A stretch of DNA of 64,000 bases from SIG622 sp045600125. GTDB lineage: Bacteria; Bacillota; Clostridia; Oscillospirales; CAG-382. Location of the stretch: contig JAZRXH010000061.1 in NCBI GenBank assembly GCA_045600125.1, positions 1 to 64,000 on the forward strand. The letters run 5' to 3'. The notes below the pieces were generated by a model. It did not search any database and was not told the DNA's origin. It worked only from the letters and a program-made list of their open reading frames with translations. Of the stretch, positions 53,258 to 62,868 are shown piece after piece. The translations under genes were made by a program, and so were the position numbers. The number at the start of each line of letters is the position of its first letter. Within the stretch, counting starts at the first letter, position 1.

Positions 53258-55717
53258 TCAGCTTTGAGTAACGATGCCTTCTATTTTCTTGATGCCGAGC
53301 GCTTCCACCGCTTCCTCACGCATCTTGTACTTGAGGATCTTGCCGGCGGCGTTGGTGGGGAAGGAGTCGACGAAGCGGATGTACTTCGGGCACTTGTGCC
53401 TTGCCATGTGATCGAGAATGTACTGCTTCATCTCATCCACCGTGATCTTTTCACCCTCTTTCAGGATGATGCAAGCCATGATCTCTTCGCCGTACTGCTC
53501 GTCCGGGATACCGATGACCTGCACGTCGCTGACGGCGGGATGAGTGTATATGAACTCTTCGATCTCTTTCGGATAGATGTTCTCGCCGCCCCGGATGATC
53601 ATGTCCTTGAGCCGTCCGGTGATGCGGTAGTTGCCTTCGGGAGTACGGAGGGCAATATCACCGGTATGGAGCCAGCCGTCGCTGTCGATGGCTTTGGCGG
53701 TCGCCTCCGGCATTTTGTAATAGCCCTTCATGACGTTGTAGCCTCTTGCCACGAATTCACCGGGCGTATTGTCGGGAAGGTCTGCTCCCGTTTCGGGGTC
53801 TATGATCTTGCACTCGATTTCGGGAAGCGCACGTCCGACGGTGGAAACACGCACCGAAATCGGGTCGTCGGTGGAGCTCATGGTACAGCCGGGGGACGCT
53901 TCGGTCTGCCCGTAAACGATGGTGATGTCGGTCATGTTCATCTTGTTCACGACCTCGTTCATCACCGGCTCGGGGCAGGGCGAACCCGCCATGATACCCG
54001 TCCGCAGATGCGAGAAGTCGGTCTTTTCAAAGTCGGGATGCTCGAGAAGCGCAATGAACATGGTGGGCACTCCGTGGAATGCGGTGATCCTCTCCTTGTC
54101 GATGCAGGCAAGAGCGCTCTTCGGTGAGAAGTAGGGGAGCGGCAGGAGCGTTCCGCCGTGGGTCATGGTCGCCGTCATGGCGAGCACCATGCCGAAGCAG
54201 TGGAACATGGGCACCTGGATCATCATTCTGTCCGCCGTGGAAAGATCCATGCGGTCGCCGATGCACTTTCCGTTGTTCACCACGTTGTAGTGCGTGAGCA
54301 TAACTCCTTTTGGGAAGCCGGTGGTACCGGAGGTGTACTGCATATTGCAGACGCTGTTCACATCGACGGCGCTCGCCATGATGCGGACCTCTTCGGGGCT
54401 GACCGTTTTTCCCATCTCCAGCGCCTTTTCCCACGTCAGCCATCCGTCCCGCTTATAGCCGACGGTGATGACGTAGCGAAGGAAGGGAAGTCTTTCGGAG
54501 CGGAGCGGGGAGGCGGACGGCTTTCCGTCGTTTTCGGGACAAAGCTCGTGGATGATGTCCGCATAGCTCGTGTCCTTGGCTCCCTCGGTCATGATGAGGA
54601 TCCTTGTATCGGACTGACGGAGCAGATATTCGATTTCATGGATCTTATACGCCGTGTTGACCGTTACGAGAACGGCGCCCAGCTTTACCGTCGCCCAAAA
54701 GGCGATGTACCACTGCGGCACGTTTGATGCCCAGACCGCCACATGGGAACCGGCTCTCACACCGAGAGCAATAAGAGATCTTGCAAACTCGTCAACGTCC
54801 TCACGGAACTCTTTATAGGTTCTCGTATAGTCCAGCGTCGTGTATTTGAAGGCGTACTGGTCGGGGAAGTTCTCCACCATCTTGTCGAGGACCTCGGAGA
54901 AGGTCTTCTCGATGAGGGTATCCTTTTTCCAGATGAATCTTCCGTCGCCCTTCTTGTTGCGGTAAAGCACGGGCTTCGCCTTCGAGAGGGTATCGTATCT
55001 CGTCATGAAGTTGGAGAAGTGAGGGAACACGATCTCCGGACTTCCCAGCTCCGGCACCCATGCCGGATCCCATTCCATCGAGATATAGCCGCTGTAATTC
55101 ACGCTGCGCAGAGCGCGGATGAGATTGTCGACTGGAAGCGAACCCTCGCCGATGAGGCAATAACTGCCGCTGTCCTCGGAATCCTTCAGGTGGATGTGCA
55201 GAATGTTGGCGCCGAGGTTCGTTACGGTCGTTTCCGGGCTCTCGTGCATGACACGGTAGGTGTAGTGAAAGTCCCACAGAGCACCGAGGCTGTCGCTGGA
55301 AAAGGAGCAGAACAGACGGTGGAGCTCTTCGGTGTCGGCGTATTTACCGACCGTCTCGATGAGGAGCACCTTCCCGTTTTCCTCCGCTTCGGGAAGGACA
55401 CGGGAAATGAACGCCTTGCCGTCCTCGGTGGATTTCAGCCGGATGAACGGTACGTGGAGTCTTTTGGCGGCGGCGAGTACCTTTTCGAATTCGGCATAGG
55501 TATTATCGGAATCGTCCGAAATATCGCCCATCAGGTCGATGCAGGGGATCTTCAGCTTTTCCTCACAGATCCGGCGGTATAAGACGTTCTGTCTTGATTC
55601 GGGAACCGCCGAAATGTCGTGCAGCTCGAAGCCGTCGAACCGGTAATCCTTTGCAAAGCCTATGTAATCCTCTACGGAATACTTTTCCCACTTGTTGGTG
55701 GAAAAGGAGATGTTCAT
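53258..55717 (-). CDS. Fusion: sugar-phosphate isomerase-like domain plus AMP-dependent acyl-CoA ligase
   Basis: The 819-residue protein joins two enzymes. Residues ~1-240 form an xylose-isomerase-like TIM barrel (YRFDGFELHDIS, VLLIETVGKYADTEE, GALWDFHYTY, ILHIHLKDSE, GYISMEWDP). Residues ~265-819 form a complete acyl-CoA ligase with MQYTSGTTGFPKGVMLTH, TIVYGQTEASPG, GWLHTGDIALRTPEGN and the C-terminal NAAGKILKYKMR lysine motif. Its ATG overlaps the stop of the upstream isopropylmalate-synthase-like gene (ATGA), so the two are coupled. The ligase could activate a branched or hydroxy acid; the barrel's reaction is unknown. Confidence 0.85.
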   Translation of the reverse strand: MNISFSTNKWEKYSVEDYIGFAKDYRFDGFELHDISAVPESRQNVLYRRICEEKLKIPCIDLMGDISDDSDNTYAEFEKVLAAAKRLHVPFIRLKSTEDGKAFISRVLPEAEENGKVLLIETVGKYADTEELHRLFCSFSSDSLGALWDFHYTYRVMHESPETTVTNLGANILHIHLKDSEDSGSYCLIGEGSLPVDNLIRALRSVNYSGYISMEWDPAWVPELGSPEIVFPHFSNFMTRYDTLSKAKPVLYRNKKGDGRFIWKKDTLIEKTFSEVLDKMVENFPDQYAFKYTTLDYTRTYKEFREDVDEFARSLIALGVRAGSHVAVWASNVPQWYIAFWATVKLGAVLVTVNTAYKIHEIEYLLRQSDTRILIMTEGAKDTSYADIIHELCPENDGKPSASPLRSERLPFLRYVITVGYKRDGWLTWEKALEMGKTVSPEEVRIMASAVDVNSVCNMQYTSGTTGFPKGVMLTHYNVVNNGKCIGDRMDLSTADRMMIQVPMFHCFGMVLAMTATMTHGGTLLPLPYFSPKSALACIDKERITAFHGVPTMFIALLEHPDFEKTDFSHLRTGIMAGSPCPEPVMNEVVNKMNMTDITIVYGQTEASPGCTMSSTDDPISVRVSTVGRALPEIECKIIDPETGADLPDNTPGEFVARGYNVMKGYYKMPEATAKAIDSDGWLHTGDIALRTPEGNYRITGRLKDMIIRGGENIYPKEIEEFIYTHPAVSDVQVIGIPDEQYGEEIMACIILKEGEKITVDEMKQYILDHMARHKCPKYIRFVDSFPTNAAGKILKYKMREEAVEALGIKKIEGIVTQS

Positions 55718-57129
55718 GCGTTGCCCTCCTCATAGCAGATCTTGTTCAGAGCATTGAGGTAAGCCTTGATGCAGGCTCCGATGATGTCGGTGGACGAGCC
55801 GCTTCCGGAGTAAAGGATGCCGTCGGATCGGAGCTTCACAAGGCAGTGACCCATGGCGTCATAACCGCCGGTGATCGCCTGAATGCGGAAGTCGTCCAGC
55901 TCGTATTTGTGTCCGACCACGTTTTCAATGGCAAGGAAGGCGGCGTCGATGGGACCGTCTCCGATGCTGAGTCCCCGGACGGGCTTTCCCTTGTAAAGCA
56001 TTTCGATATTCGCCGTCGGCGTGATGATGTCGCCGCTGTTGATGACGTAATTCACCAGCTTATAGGTGGCGGGTACCTCCATGGCGGTGGTGGCGATGAT
56101 GGTATCCAACTCCTTGGTGCTGACCGACTTCTTCTCGCTCATGATGCGGAACTCGGCGTATACGTTCTGGAGATCGTCGCCGGAGAGGGCGTAGCCCATC
56201 TGCGATACCTTTCTTGCGAATGCCTCAAGGCTCGTATCCGAGTCGAGAAGCTCTTCTTCGCCGAGTGCCGAGCCGGTGCTTGCCGTGTAGGGGGTCGCCG
56301 CATCGGCTTTTGCGGAATAATAGCTGCCGATCTTGCCGCACGCCTTTTCCGCCTTCGTGATGTCGAGAGCCGATTCCACGCCGATCTTGTCGGCATGATG
56401 CCGGAGCAGCTTTGCCGTCGAGAGGAGGGTCGCCGAATAGCCTTCAAAGGCAGAGACCTTGATCTCCTCGGCGCCGCTGCGGATGGCTGCCGCCGCATAC
56501 GCCGCCGCCATATCGTTCTCGCCGCTGCACTGTACCGACAGAAGAGCGCCGTCGAAAGCGCCGCTGTTCTTCATTTCGCTGATGTATTCACCGAATTCCT
56601 CCGGAAGCATATCCCCGGCGTTGTCGCCGAGACAAACGACGGTGGCACCGTTTTCGGTACTGCACTTGACGGCGCTGATAAGGAAGTCCTTTTCCGCTCT
56701 CGTGCTGTCAAGAAGAACGACCTCCACGTCCTTACAGAGGGAAGATGCCTTGGCGCAGAGCTTTGCAATAAGATCAAGGACCTTGGCACCCTTCATCCGG
56801 CAAAGATACTCCATCTGTACCGTGGAAACGGGGATGCGGATCGAAAGACGGGGCTTCTTTGCTCCCTTGACGGCGTTGTAGGCTTCCTCCACCGAGCTCT
56901 CGGTAAGTCCGGCGGGACAAGAGAGGACGCTGTTTTCGATGATGGAAGAAATGTTGTGCAGAAAGAGCACGTCCACCTTTCCGTCGAGGATCGGCGCCGC
57001 CTCGATAACGTCCAGGTTCAGCGTGTCGAGAAGCTTTGCCGTTTTGATCTTGGAAATATAACTCGGCGCCTCGGGCAGAAGCTCTTTGGCAGCTCCGAGT
57101 GTCATATCGCAAATGCGTATCTTTCGCAT
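55714..57129 (-). CDS. Isopropylmalate/citramalate synthase-like protein lacking catalytic residues
   Basis: The 471-residue protein keeps the overall plan of 2-isopropylmalate synthase: a shortened HMGL-like barrel (~1-260), a linker, and an intact LeuA allosteric domain (~370-465, with GDGPIDAAFLAIENVVG and GSGSSTDIIGA). The barrel start is CDMTLGAAKE instead of DTTLRDGEQ. The metal-binding HxHND segment reads VQCSGENDMAAA, so both histidines are missing. It is therefore probably not a working synthase. It may sense leucine or isoleucine, or have a different activity. It heads the operon after AAAGGAG. Confidence 0.78.
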   Translation of the reverse strand: MRKIRICDMTLGAAKELLPEAPSYISKIKTAKLLDTLNLDVIEAAPILDGKVDVLFLHNISSIIENSVLSCPAGLTESSVEEAYNAVKGAKKPRLSIRIPVSTVQMEYLCRMKGAKVLDLIAKLCAKASSLCKDVEVVLLDSTRAEKDFLISAVKCSTENGATVVCLGDNAGDMLPEEFGEYISEMKNSGAFDGALLSVQCSGENDMAAAYAAAAIRSGAEEIKVSAFEGYSATLLSTAKLLRHHADKIGVESALDITKAEKACGKIGSYYSAKADAATPYTASTGSALGEEELLDSDTSLEAFARKVSQMGYALSGDDLQNVYAEFRIMSEKKSVSTKELDTIIATTAMEVPATYKLVNYVINSGDIITPTANIEMLYKGKPVRGLSIGDGPIDAAFLAIENVVGHKYELDDFRIQAITGGYDAMGHCLVKLRSDGILYSGSGSSTDIIGACIKAYLNALNKICYEEGNA

Positions 57130-57143
57130 AATGGACTCCTTTC

Positions 57144-57181
57144 AAATAAAAAGCGGCTTCGCTCTGTATAAGCAAAACCGC
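57144..57181 (-). terminator. Hairpin with T tract between the small membrane protein gene and the operon
   Basis: On the minus strand GCGGTTTTGC pairs with GCGAAGCCGC (57153-57181; two G-U pairs), followed by TTTTTATTT, only ~15 nt before the start of the isopropylmalate-synthase-like gene. It could end the upstream transcript or act as an attenuator for the operon. Confidence 0.65.
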
Positions 57182-57204
57182 CGACTCTGCAGATTTTTTC
57201 GGGT

Positions 57205-57492
57205 TCAGTCTTCCGAGTGAACGTAAATCGGTTTTGCTTTGTTTTTGGTATAGGTAATAATGACTGCGAGGCTTATTATAATGACGGGAATCACGACGCC
57301 CACGACGATTAGACCGAGAATAATGCCCACGACGAGAATCGAAATGACCGCATAAAACAAAACAGACGCTGCTGCTGCAACGTCCGAGAAGTCTGCAATA
57401 TTACCGTTATTACGGGCGCAATTTTCAGAAGGTGCAAAACACTTTGCATCTCTCTGCGAAGCTGTATTGAACTGACTGCCGAGCTTCATCAT
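57205..57492 (-). CDS. Small membrane protein, unknown function
   Basis: The 95-residue protein begins MMKLGSQFNTAS after GGGAGGCG. A hydrophilic N-terminus with two cysteines (CFAPSENC) precedes a long hydrophobic stretch (residues ~33-82) that could make two membrane segments, then a short charged tail (TKNKAKP). I recognise no family. It has a perfect consensus promoter and is the nearest gene upstream of the branched-chain operon, which may be read from the same promoter. Confidence 0.7.
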   Translation of the reverse strand: MMKLGSQFNTASQRDAKCFAPSENCARNNGNIADFSDVAAAASVLFYAVISILVVGIILGLIVVGVVIPVIIISLAVIITYTKNKAKPIYVHSED

Positions 57493-57520
57493 GATATCGC
57501 CTCCCGTAAAAGTTTTTATT

Positions 57521-57549
57521 ATTATACAATATTCCGACGCTTTTGTCAA
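57521..57549 (-). promoter_or_regulatory. Sigma-A promoter of the small membrane protein gene (and perhaps the operon)
   Basis: On the minus strand, perfect TTGACA (57544-57549) and TATAAT (57521-57526) are 17 bp apart, about 30 bp before the start. Confidence 0.88.
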
Positions 57550-57621
57550 TACTTTTTTTGAAATTATAAGCGATTTCTGCACAAATTTCGACTGAATTTC
57601 GACTGAAAAACGCAAAATACA

Positions 57622-57652
57622 ACGCCGCCGCAGAGTTTTTCTGCAGCGGCGT
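57622..57652 (-). terminator. Intrinsic terminator after the large beta-helix protein gene
   Basis: On the minus strand ACGCCGC pairs with GCGGCGT, extended by TGCAGA/TCTGC, and is followed by a T-rich TGTATTTTGCGTTTTT. Confidence 0.7.
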
Positions 57653-57707
57653 CGGCTCAATGGCTGATTTTCAGCCGGGATAAGGCTTTATGACCGGAAG
57701 GATACCT

Positions 57708-60700
57708 TTACTTGCAGTCCCCGGTAAGGTTATATGCCTTTGCGGAAGCCTTGTTCTCAAAGAGGGCAAAGCCGGCAACGTCTGCCCATGCGTCGCCCTT
57801 CTTGGCGCTGACATCGGAGCCCTTTGCATTCTGACCGAAGGGCCATACGTAGATCTGAGCGCCGGTCGCCATGCTGCTGTCCGTTACCGGTACGGCGATC
57901 AGGACCTCTTCCCATTCGCCCTTGTCATTCACCGAGTAGGTGGAGTTGGCGTTGAGACCTGCCGAGACCTTTTCACCGTTTGCATCCTGGATGCTGTATA
58001 CGGTGATGCCGACGGGAGTCGGATAGTTGGAACGGATCAGGACCTTTGCATAAAGCGTGCTTCCGAGATCGAAGCGGGGAAGGCCGGCACAGTCGAAGAT
58101 GACGGCATTGGTCTCGGGCGTGATATCGAAGTGAGAATGAACGATGCCGGTCGCTTCGTCAGTCACGCTGTCGGTCACGGTCATGGAAGCCCTTGCGGAG
58201 CTGTAGAATTTGCCCTTGGCGGAATCCTTTGCCGTCTTTACAAGCAGGGGAGCGGATACCGATTCGGCTGCTGCAGCGGCAGCGCCCTTGTCGATGATCG
58301 CACCGGTGACGGAGCTCTTGTCGCTTCTTACCGACTCGGTAAAGTCAAATGCCTGTGCCGAGGCCTTGTTCGGGAAGACGGCATAGCCGGCAACGTCTGC
58401 CCATGCATCGCTCTTTGCGGCATAGGTGTTGGTTCCGGTCGCACCGCTGCCCCAGAAGTTGATGTACATCTGAGAAGCGGCCTTGCAGTCGTCAATGTTG
58501 TTGTATACGGGGATGATGATCTCTTCCCATTCGCCGTTTGCCTTGAGCTTTACGGAGGAGTCGGCGACGATATTTCCGGGCATGCTTTCGTCAAAGTCGT
58601 CCTTCAGAGAAAGAAGCGTGATGTTGGGCTTTGCGGCGTAGTTTGTGCGGAGAAGGAGTTTTACATATACCGTCTTTTCCACGGGGATCTCGGGCTTTAT
58701 GCCGTAGCAGTCGTACAGAATGTAGTTGGAGGCGTCGGCTACTTCGACATGCGAGTAAACAATGCCGGTCTTTTCATCGACCATCTCGTCGGTGATGTTC
58801 ATCGACGCTCTGCCGGAGCTGTAGAACTTGCCGCCCTTTTCGAGCTTTGCGGTCTTGAGGATGATGGGATCAAAGATCTCGTCGGTTTCGCCTGCGGGGA
58901 TGGCGTTTGCCTCTTCGAGCGCTTCGAGTTCACTGAGATCGACGATCTTCTTCATATCGTCGGGATTGACTATGTAGGTGCCGGGGATCGTCTTTGCTTC
59001 GAAGTCGTAGCTCCAGTAGGGGAATTCATTCACGAAGTATACCTGCGCAGTGGCGTCCCCGAGCTTGGTATTGACGGAAGCCTTGGAGGAAACGTCGCAG
59101 CTTACGGGCTTGCCTGCCGCCACACCGTAGCTGAACAGAGGATTGCCGATGCCCTGAATGTAGGTGTTGCCCTCCATCCGGGGAAGACATGCTTCAAAGC
59201 CGCTGGAGATAAAGAGCAGATCGTAAACGCTTCGGTCGAAGATGTTGTTGCGGATCACGAAATCGGTGAAGGCGTTGGCACTGGTGCTTGCGGTACGAAT
59301 GTGACGCTGCGAGTAGCCGTTGGGTCTGGAGGAACCGAAGCCGAAGCCTGCACGGCGGAGGAGGTTGTCCTCGTAGACGATGTTCTTACCGGTCTGACGC
59401 ATACCCTCGCTGGCATCGCCGAAGAAGTATTCGATGCTGTATACACAGTCGGTGATGACGTTCTTCGAGTAGCGGATGTTGTTCATGGTCTTTGCAGGAG
59501 AAGCTGCGCCTGCCTGATGCGTAACACCGGCGTCGTAGCACTGATAAATGTAGCAGTTGTCGATGACGTAGTTGTCACAGCCGCCGTAGATCTCCACGCC
59601 GTTGCCGAAACGGGTCACAACGCCGTTCTTGTTGGCGTCGGCATAGTACCCCTGAACCGTACCGCCGATCCAGCCGATCTCACAGTTGGTAACAACGAGA
59701 TTCGATACCGTTCCGGCACTGATGCCGTGCGAACCGGTGTACATAAGGCAGAGGTTGTCGATGGTAACGTTGTTGTTGGTGCCGACGCTGATGATATGGC
59801 CGTGTTCATTGAACTCGATGCTGTCAAATACTTCGCCGGGGTTGCCGTTGTCGCAGCGGAGATAGAGGGGACCCTTTGCAGTGGCAGCGTCGATAACGTT
59901 GCCGTTCATCTTGGAGTTTGCTTCATGGAAGAACTCAAAGTTGTTGTCGAGCTCGGTTTCCCACTCAAAGGGAGTATCAACGGTACCTCTCACGATGAAG
60001 GCTTCGTTTTTGCAGGTAGGATATTCCTTAACGGCGTAGCCTTCGCCTTCATTGAATACGATGGTGCCCACGTCGGTAAGGTCGGTGCGGTAGTATTCCC
60101 AGATCTTCTTGCCGCTTGCGGCGTCGGACAGAACGAGGATCCACTTTTCGGGATCGGCGCCGTTCTCGGGAGAGCCGTATACCTTCGGCTTGTCACCGGT
60201 GCCGTAAGCGGAGTAGGTGACGCCCGCCTTAGCCGTGAATTTTTCACGGAAGAGATCGCCTCGCTTCAGGAGAACGGCATCGCCGGAGGCAGCGAGGGAA
60301 TTTGCTTTCTTTACGGTCTTTACGGGAGAAGTCTCGGAAAGTCCGTCGTTTGCGTCATCGCCGGCGGCGGAAACGTAAACCTTCTTTCCCTTGACGGCGG
60401 AAAGCTCCGATGCGGTACTGCGGATCTCGGCGATCCGTGCAGCCTCCAGAGCGTCAAGCTCTGCGACCTTGGCGTTGCCGGTGGCAGTGTCGAAGAGAAC
60501 GGTGATGTCTACCTTTTCGGCAAGAGCCTTTGCGGGATCCTTTGAAGCATATACCCAGCTGCCGTTCCATTCTACGTGAGGCACGGAGGCTTCGGCAATG
60601 TCGGCGTATGCCCAGTGGGTGAAGTCAACGTCGAGGAAGAGAACGTTGATGCCGTCGGCGAGCTTGTCGGCGGTCATGCTTCTGCCTCTTGCCCGGTTGA

Positions 60701-62528
60701 CGACCGTTACCACCTCGGCTCTGGAGATGGTGGCGTCCGGCTTGAAGGAGCCGTCGGGATAACCCTTGATGAGCTTTGCGGAAGCAGCCGCCATGATGGA
60801 AGCGTACTTCGGATGCGAAGCGTCCACATCGGTAAAGGTCACCGTTTCGGTTCCTGCCTTGGCAAGACCGGTGAGATAGGTGAGCTCAGCGAATTCGGCT
60901 CTTGTGATGGGAGTATCGGGATTGAAATTGCCCGCCGGATAGGAAGCGAGAAGTCCCTTTTCACGGCAGAAGCCGATGTACTTTGCATACCACGCATCGG
61001 CGGCAACGTCGGTGAAATCGCAGGCGCCGGCGATGTTTTCCTCGGCTTCGAGGAGACGGGCGATGACGGTGCACGCCTCGGCTCTCGACATGGTGGCGTC
61101 GGGCTGGAAGCGTCCGTCGTTGTAACCCTTCATGTAGGAGTCGTGGGTTTCAAAGTTGGGTCTTTCCTGGAAGAACATAACACGGCTGATGTACATGACG
61201 TCATCCGTCGAAAGGGTATCGAGAGGCGTGTTATGGTAGGGACGGACGTGCAGCTGCCGCATGATGTGGTCGCCGCTTTCGGGATTGAGGATCTCGGAAA
61301 GTCCGGAGAAATCAAAGAGTGCGATCGCCCACGTGCCGGAAACGAGGTTTTCGGTGGAGGTCGCTTCAATGGACTTTGTGATGACGTTGCCGTTGGTCAT
61401 GATGGCAAGGCTCATGGGCGTGTCAACGGGATCCGGCGAGTCGTACTTGTACTCTACCGCAAACCAGTTGTAGAAGCCGAGATCCACGCCGGCGCCCTTG
61501 TAGCTCCAACCGTCGATGGTCACTCTCTTGCCCTGATCTGTTCTGGAGGGGTCGGGAACGACACGGACGACGTTCCTGCCGTCTACGTCCATATGCTCGA
61601 CATATGCGGTGACAACGTGGTTCACGACGCCGTTTTCATACTCGGTAAAGTCCAGAGAAATGAAATCGTCGACAGCGCCGGCAAGCTTGTTCCACTGTGC
61701 GTCAAAGGTCACATTGCCGTTCAGGACAAGCTCGTCGCCGGGCTGATACAGCTTCGAGTCAAGGCTGTACTTCCAGCCGAGGAATTCGCCGTTTGCATAT
61801 TCAAAGGGATTCTCGGGGAGCTTTACCTTGGAGCCGTCCGTAAACTCTACCTCGGGATCGGTTCCCTTGGCGTCGGGATTGCCCTTCTTGAATAAAGCGG
61901 TGGACTTCATATCCTTTACGGGGTTTTCTTCATAGAAGGTATAGGAAGAAACGTACAGCACGTCGTTTGCCGTCAGCTCCTGAGGGCTCGTTGCGCCGAA
62001 GGGACGGAAATGCACCTGATTGAAGTACGGGGTTTCCGTTTCAAGTGCCGGCACAGCCGCAAGGGAGAAATACATGGTATCCCACGTGCCGGTTTTGATC
62101 TTCGAGTAGGCTTCGATCTCGGTCGATGCCACGACCTTGGTGGAGCCGGGAAGAAGCTTGAATACGGGCTTTCCGGAGAAGGTGGGGTTATCGCTGTCGT
62201 AATAGTATTCGATACCCACGTATTTGTATCTCGGGAATTCGACCTTGTCGCTGAACTTGGCAAGGCTGTAGCAGTCGAGGGTCAGAACGCTTCCGCTTGC
62301 CGTATCCGGCGTGGGGGTGAATCTGACCGCCTTTTTGCCTTCAAATTCCACGTTCTTTTCAAACTTGGCGCTGGGCACGTTGTTTACGATGCCGCCGGTG
62401 ATCTCGGAGAAATCAAAACGGATATATCCGTCTCCGAGCTCGGGACCCTCCGCCGAAACGCACAAAGTGAGCGCCGAAACGGTCATGGCTGCGCAAAGCA
62501 GACATAACAGAGCTTTTTTCAGTTTCAT
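57708..62528 (-). CDS. Giant SLH-anchored right-handed beta-helix surface protein
   Basis: The ~1606-residue protein has a signal peptide ending near LTLCVSAEG. Two related beta-sandwich modules come first (opening IRFDFSEITGGIVNNV and ISLDFTEYENGVVNHV), separated by a repeat with a GWKYSLDSK segment. Three SLH domains (from about YMKGYNDGRFQPDATMSRAE) sit in the middle. A parallel beta-helix begins KKVYVSAAGDDANDGLSETS, with many Asn/Gly/Asp turns such as NNVTIDNLCLMYTGSHGI. Two further similar modules end the protein, each closing ...SDAWADVAGYAVF or GDAWADVAGFALF. The beta-helix suggests polysaccharide binding or cleavage. ATG 62528 follows AAAGGCGG. Confidence 0.87.
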   Translation of the reverse strand: MKLKKALLCLLCAAMTVSALTLCVSAEGPELGDGYIRFDFSEITGGIVNNVPSAKFEKNVEFEGKKAVRFTPTPDTASGSVLTLDCYSLAKFSDKVEFPRYKYVGIEYYYDSDNPTFSGKPVFKLLPGSTKVVASTEIEAYSKIKTGTWDTMYFSLAAVPALETETPYFNQVHFRPFGATSPQELTANDVLYVSSYTFYEENPVKDMKSTALFKKGNPDAKGTDPEVEFTDGSKVKLPENPFEYANGEFLGWKYSLDSKLYQPGDELVLNGNVTFDAQWNKLAGAVDDFISLDFTEYENGVVNHVVTAYVEHMDVDGRNVVRVVPDPSRTDQGKRVTIDGWSYKGAGVDLGFYNWFAVEYKYDSPDPVDTPMSLAIMTNGNVITKSIEATSTENLVSGTWAIALFDFSGLSEILNPESGDHIMRQLHVRPYHNTPLDTLSTDDVMYISRVMFFQERPNFETHDSYMKGYNDGRFQPDATMSRAEACTVIARLLEAEENIAGACDFTDVAADAWYAKYIGFCREKGLLASYPAGNFNPDTPITRAEFAELTYLTGLAKAGTETVTFTDVDASHPKYASIMAAASAKLIKGYPDGSFKPDATISRAEVVTVVNRARGRSMTADKLADGINVLFLDVDFTHWAYADIAEASVPHVEWNGSWVYASKDPAKALAEKVDITVLFDTATGNAKVAELDALEAARIAEIRSTASELSAVKGKKVYVSAAGDDANDGLSETSPVKTVKKANSLAASGDAVLLKRGDLFREKFTAKAGVTYSAYGTGDKPKVYGSPENGADPEKWILVLSDAASGKKIWEYYRTDLTDVGTIVFNEGEGYAVKEYPTCKNEAFIVRGTVDTPFEWETELDNNFEFFHEANSKMNGNVIDAATAKGPLYLRCDNGNPGEVFDSIEFNEHGHIISVGTNNNVTIDNLCLMYTGSHGISAGTVSNLVVTNCEIGWIGGTVQGYYADANKNGVVTRFGNGVEIYGGCDNYVIDNCYIYQCYDAGVTHQAGAASPAKTMNNIRYSKNVITDCVYSIEYFFGDASEGMRQTGKNIVYEDNLLRRAGFGFGSSRPNGYSQRHIRTASTSANAFTDFVIRNNIFDRSVYDLLFISSGFEACLPRMEGNTYIQGIGNPLFSYGVAAGKPVSCDVSSKASVNTKLGDATAQVYFVNEFPYWSYDFEAKTIPGTYIVNPDDMKKIVDLSELEALEEANAIPAGETDEIFDPIILKTAKLEKGGKFYSSGRASMNITDEMVDEKTGIVYSHVEVADASNYILYDCYGIKPEIPVEKTVYVKLLLRTNYAAKPNITLLSLKDDFDESMPGNIVADSSVKLKANGEWEEIIIPVYNNIDDCKAASQMYINFWGSGATGTNTYAAKSDAWADVAGYAVFPNKASAQAFDFTESVRSDKSSVTGAIIDKGAAAAAAESVSAPLLVKTAKDSAKGKFYSSARASMTVTDSVTDEATGIVHSHFDITPETNAVIFDCAGLPRFDLGSTLYAKVLIRSNYPTPVGITVYSIQDANGEKVSAGLNANSTYSVNDKGEWEEVLIAVPVTDSSMATGAQIYVWPFGQNAKGSDVSAKKGDAWADVAGFALFENKASAKAYNLTGDCK

Positions 62529-62559
62529 AGTGTTTACCGCCTTTCTATGGTATGATAAC

Positions 62560-62588
62560 ATTATAGCACGCCGAAAGCTGTATTTCAA
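62560..62588 (-). promoter_or_regulatory. Promoter of the giant beta-helix protein gene
   Basis: On the minus strand, TTGAAA (62583-62588) and TATAAT (62560-62565) are 17 bp apart. The gene-free interval 62529-62868 holds this promoter and the terminator of the upstream paralogue; I see no other feature. Confidence 0.75.
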
Positions 62589-62813
62589 TTCAAATTTTGA
62601 TATTTTTTCTATTTGCTTTTCTGCACAATTCCGCCTTTTCCGAGTTGTGGACAATGAATAAAATTATCACCGAATGTTTGATTTTTGACACGGATTCCAC
62701 ATAAAACAAAATCTTTTGAACGGGAAATTATGGAATAATTGTGAATAACGGCGCTTTTTCCGTCCTTCTTTGAAAAAAAGCACATTTTTCAAGGCAGGAC
62801 GGCAAATACCTGC

Positions 62814-62844
62814 AAAAAAAAGAGGACAGCCGAAGCCGCCCTCT
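62814..62844 (-). terminator. Intrinsic terminator after the partial beta-helix gene
   Basis: On the minus strand AGAGGGCGGC and GCTGTCCTCT form a 10-bp stem with a TTCG loop, followed by seven T residues. Confidence 0.9.
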
Positions 62845-62868
62845 TTGAAGCATTGTAGTGTCGCCTTG

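Noticed and set aside
57690..60545. Plus-strand reading frame of 951 codons
   Set aside because: It is antisense to the beta-helix gene, which has a signal peptide, SLH and helix repeats; the mirror frame only reflects that gene's codon bias.
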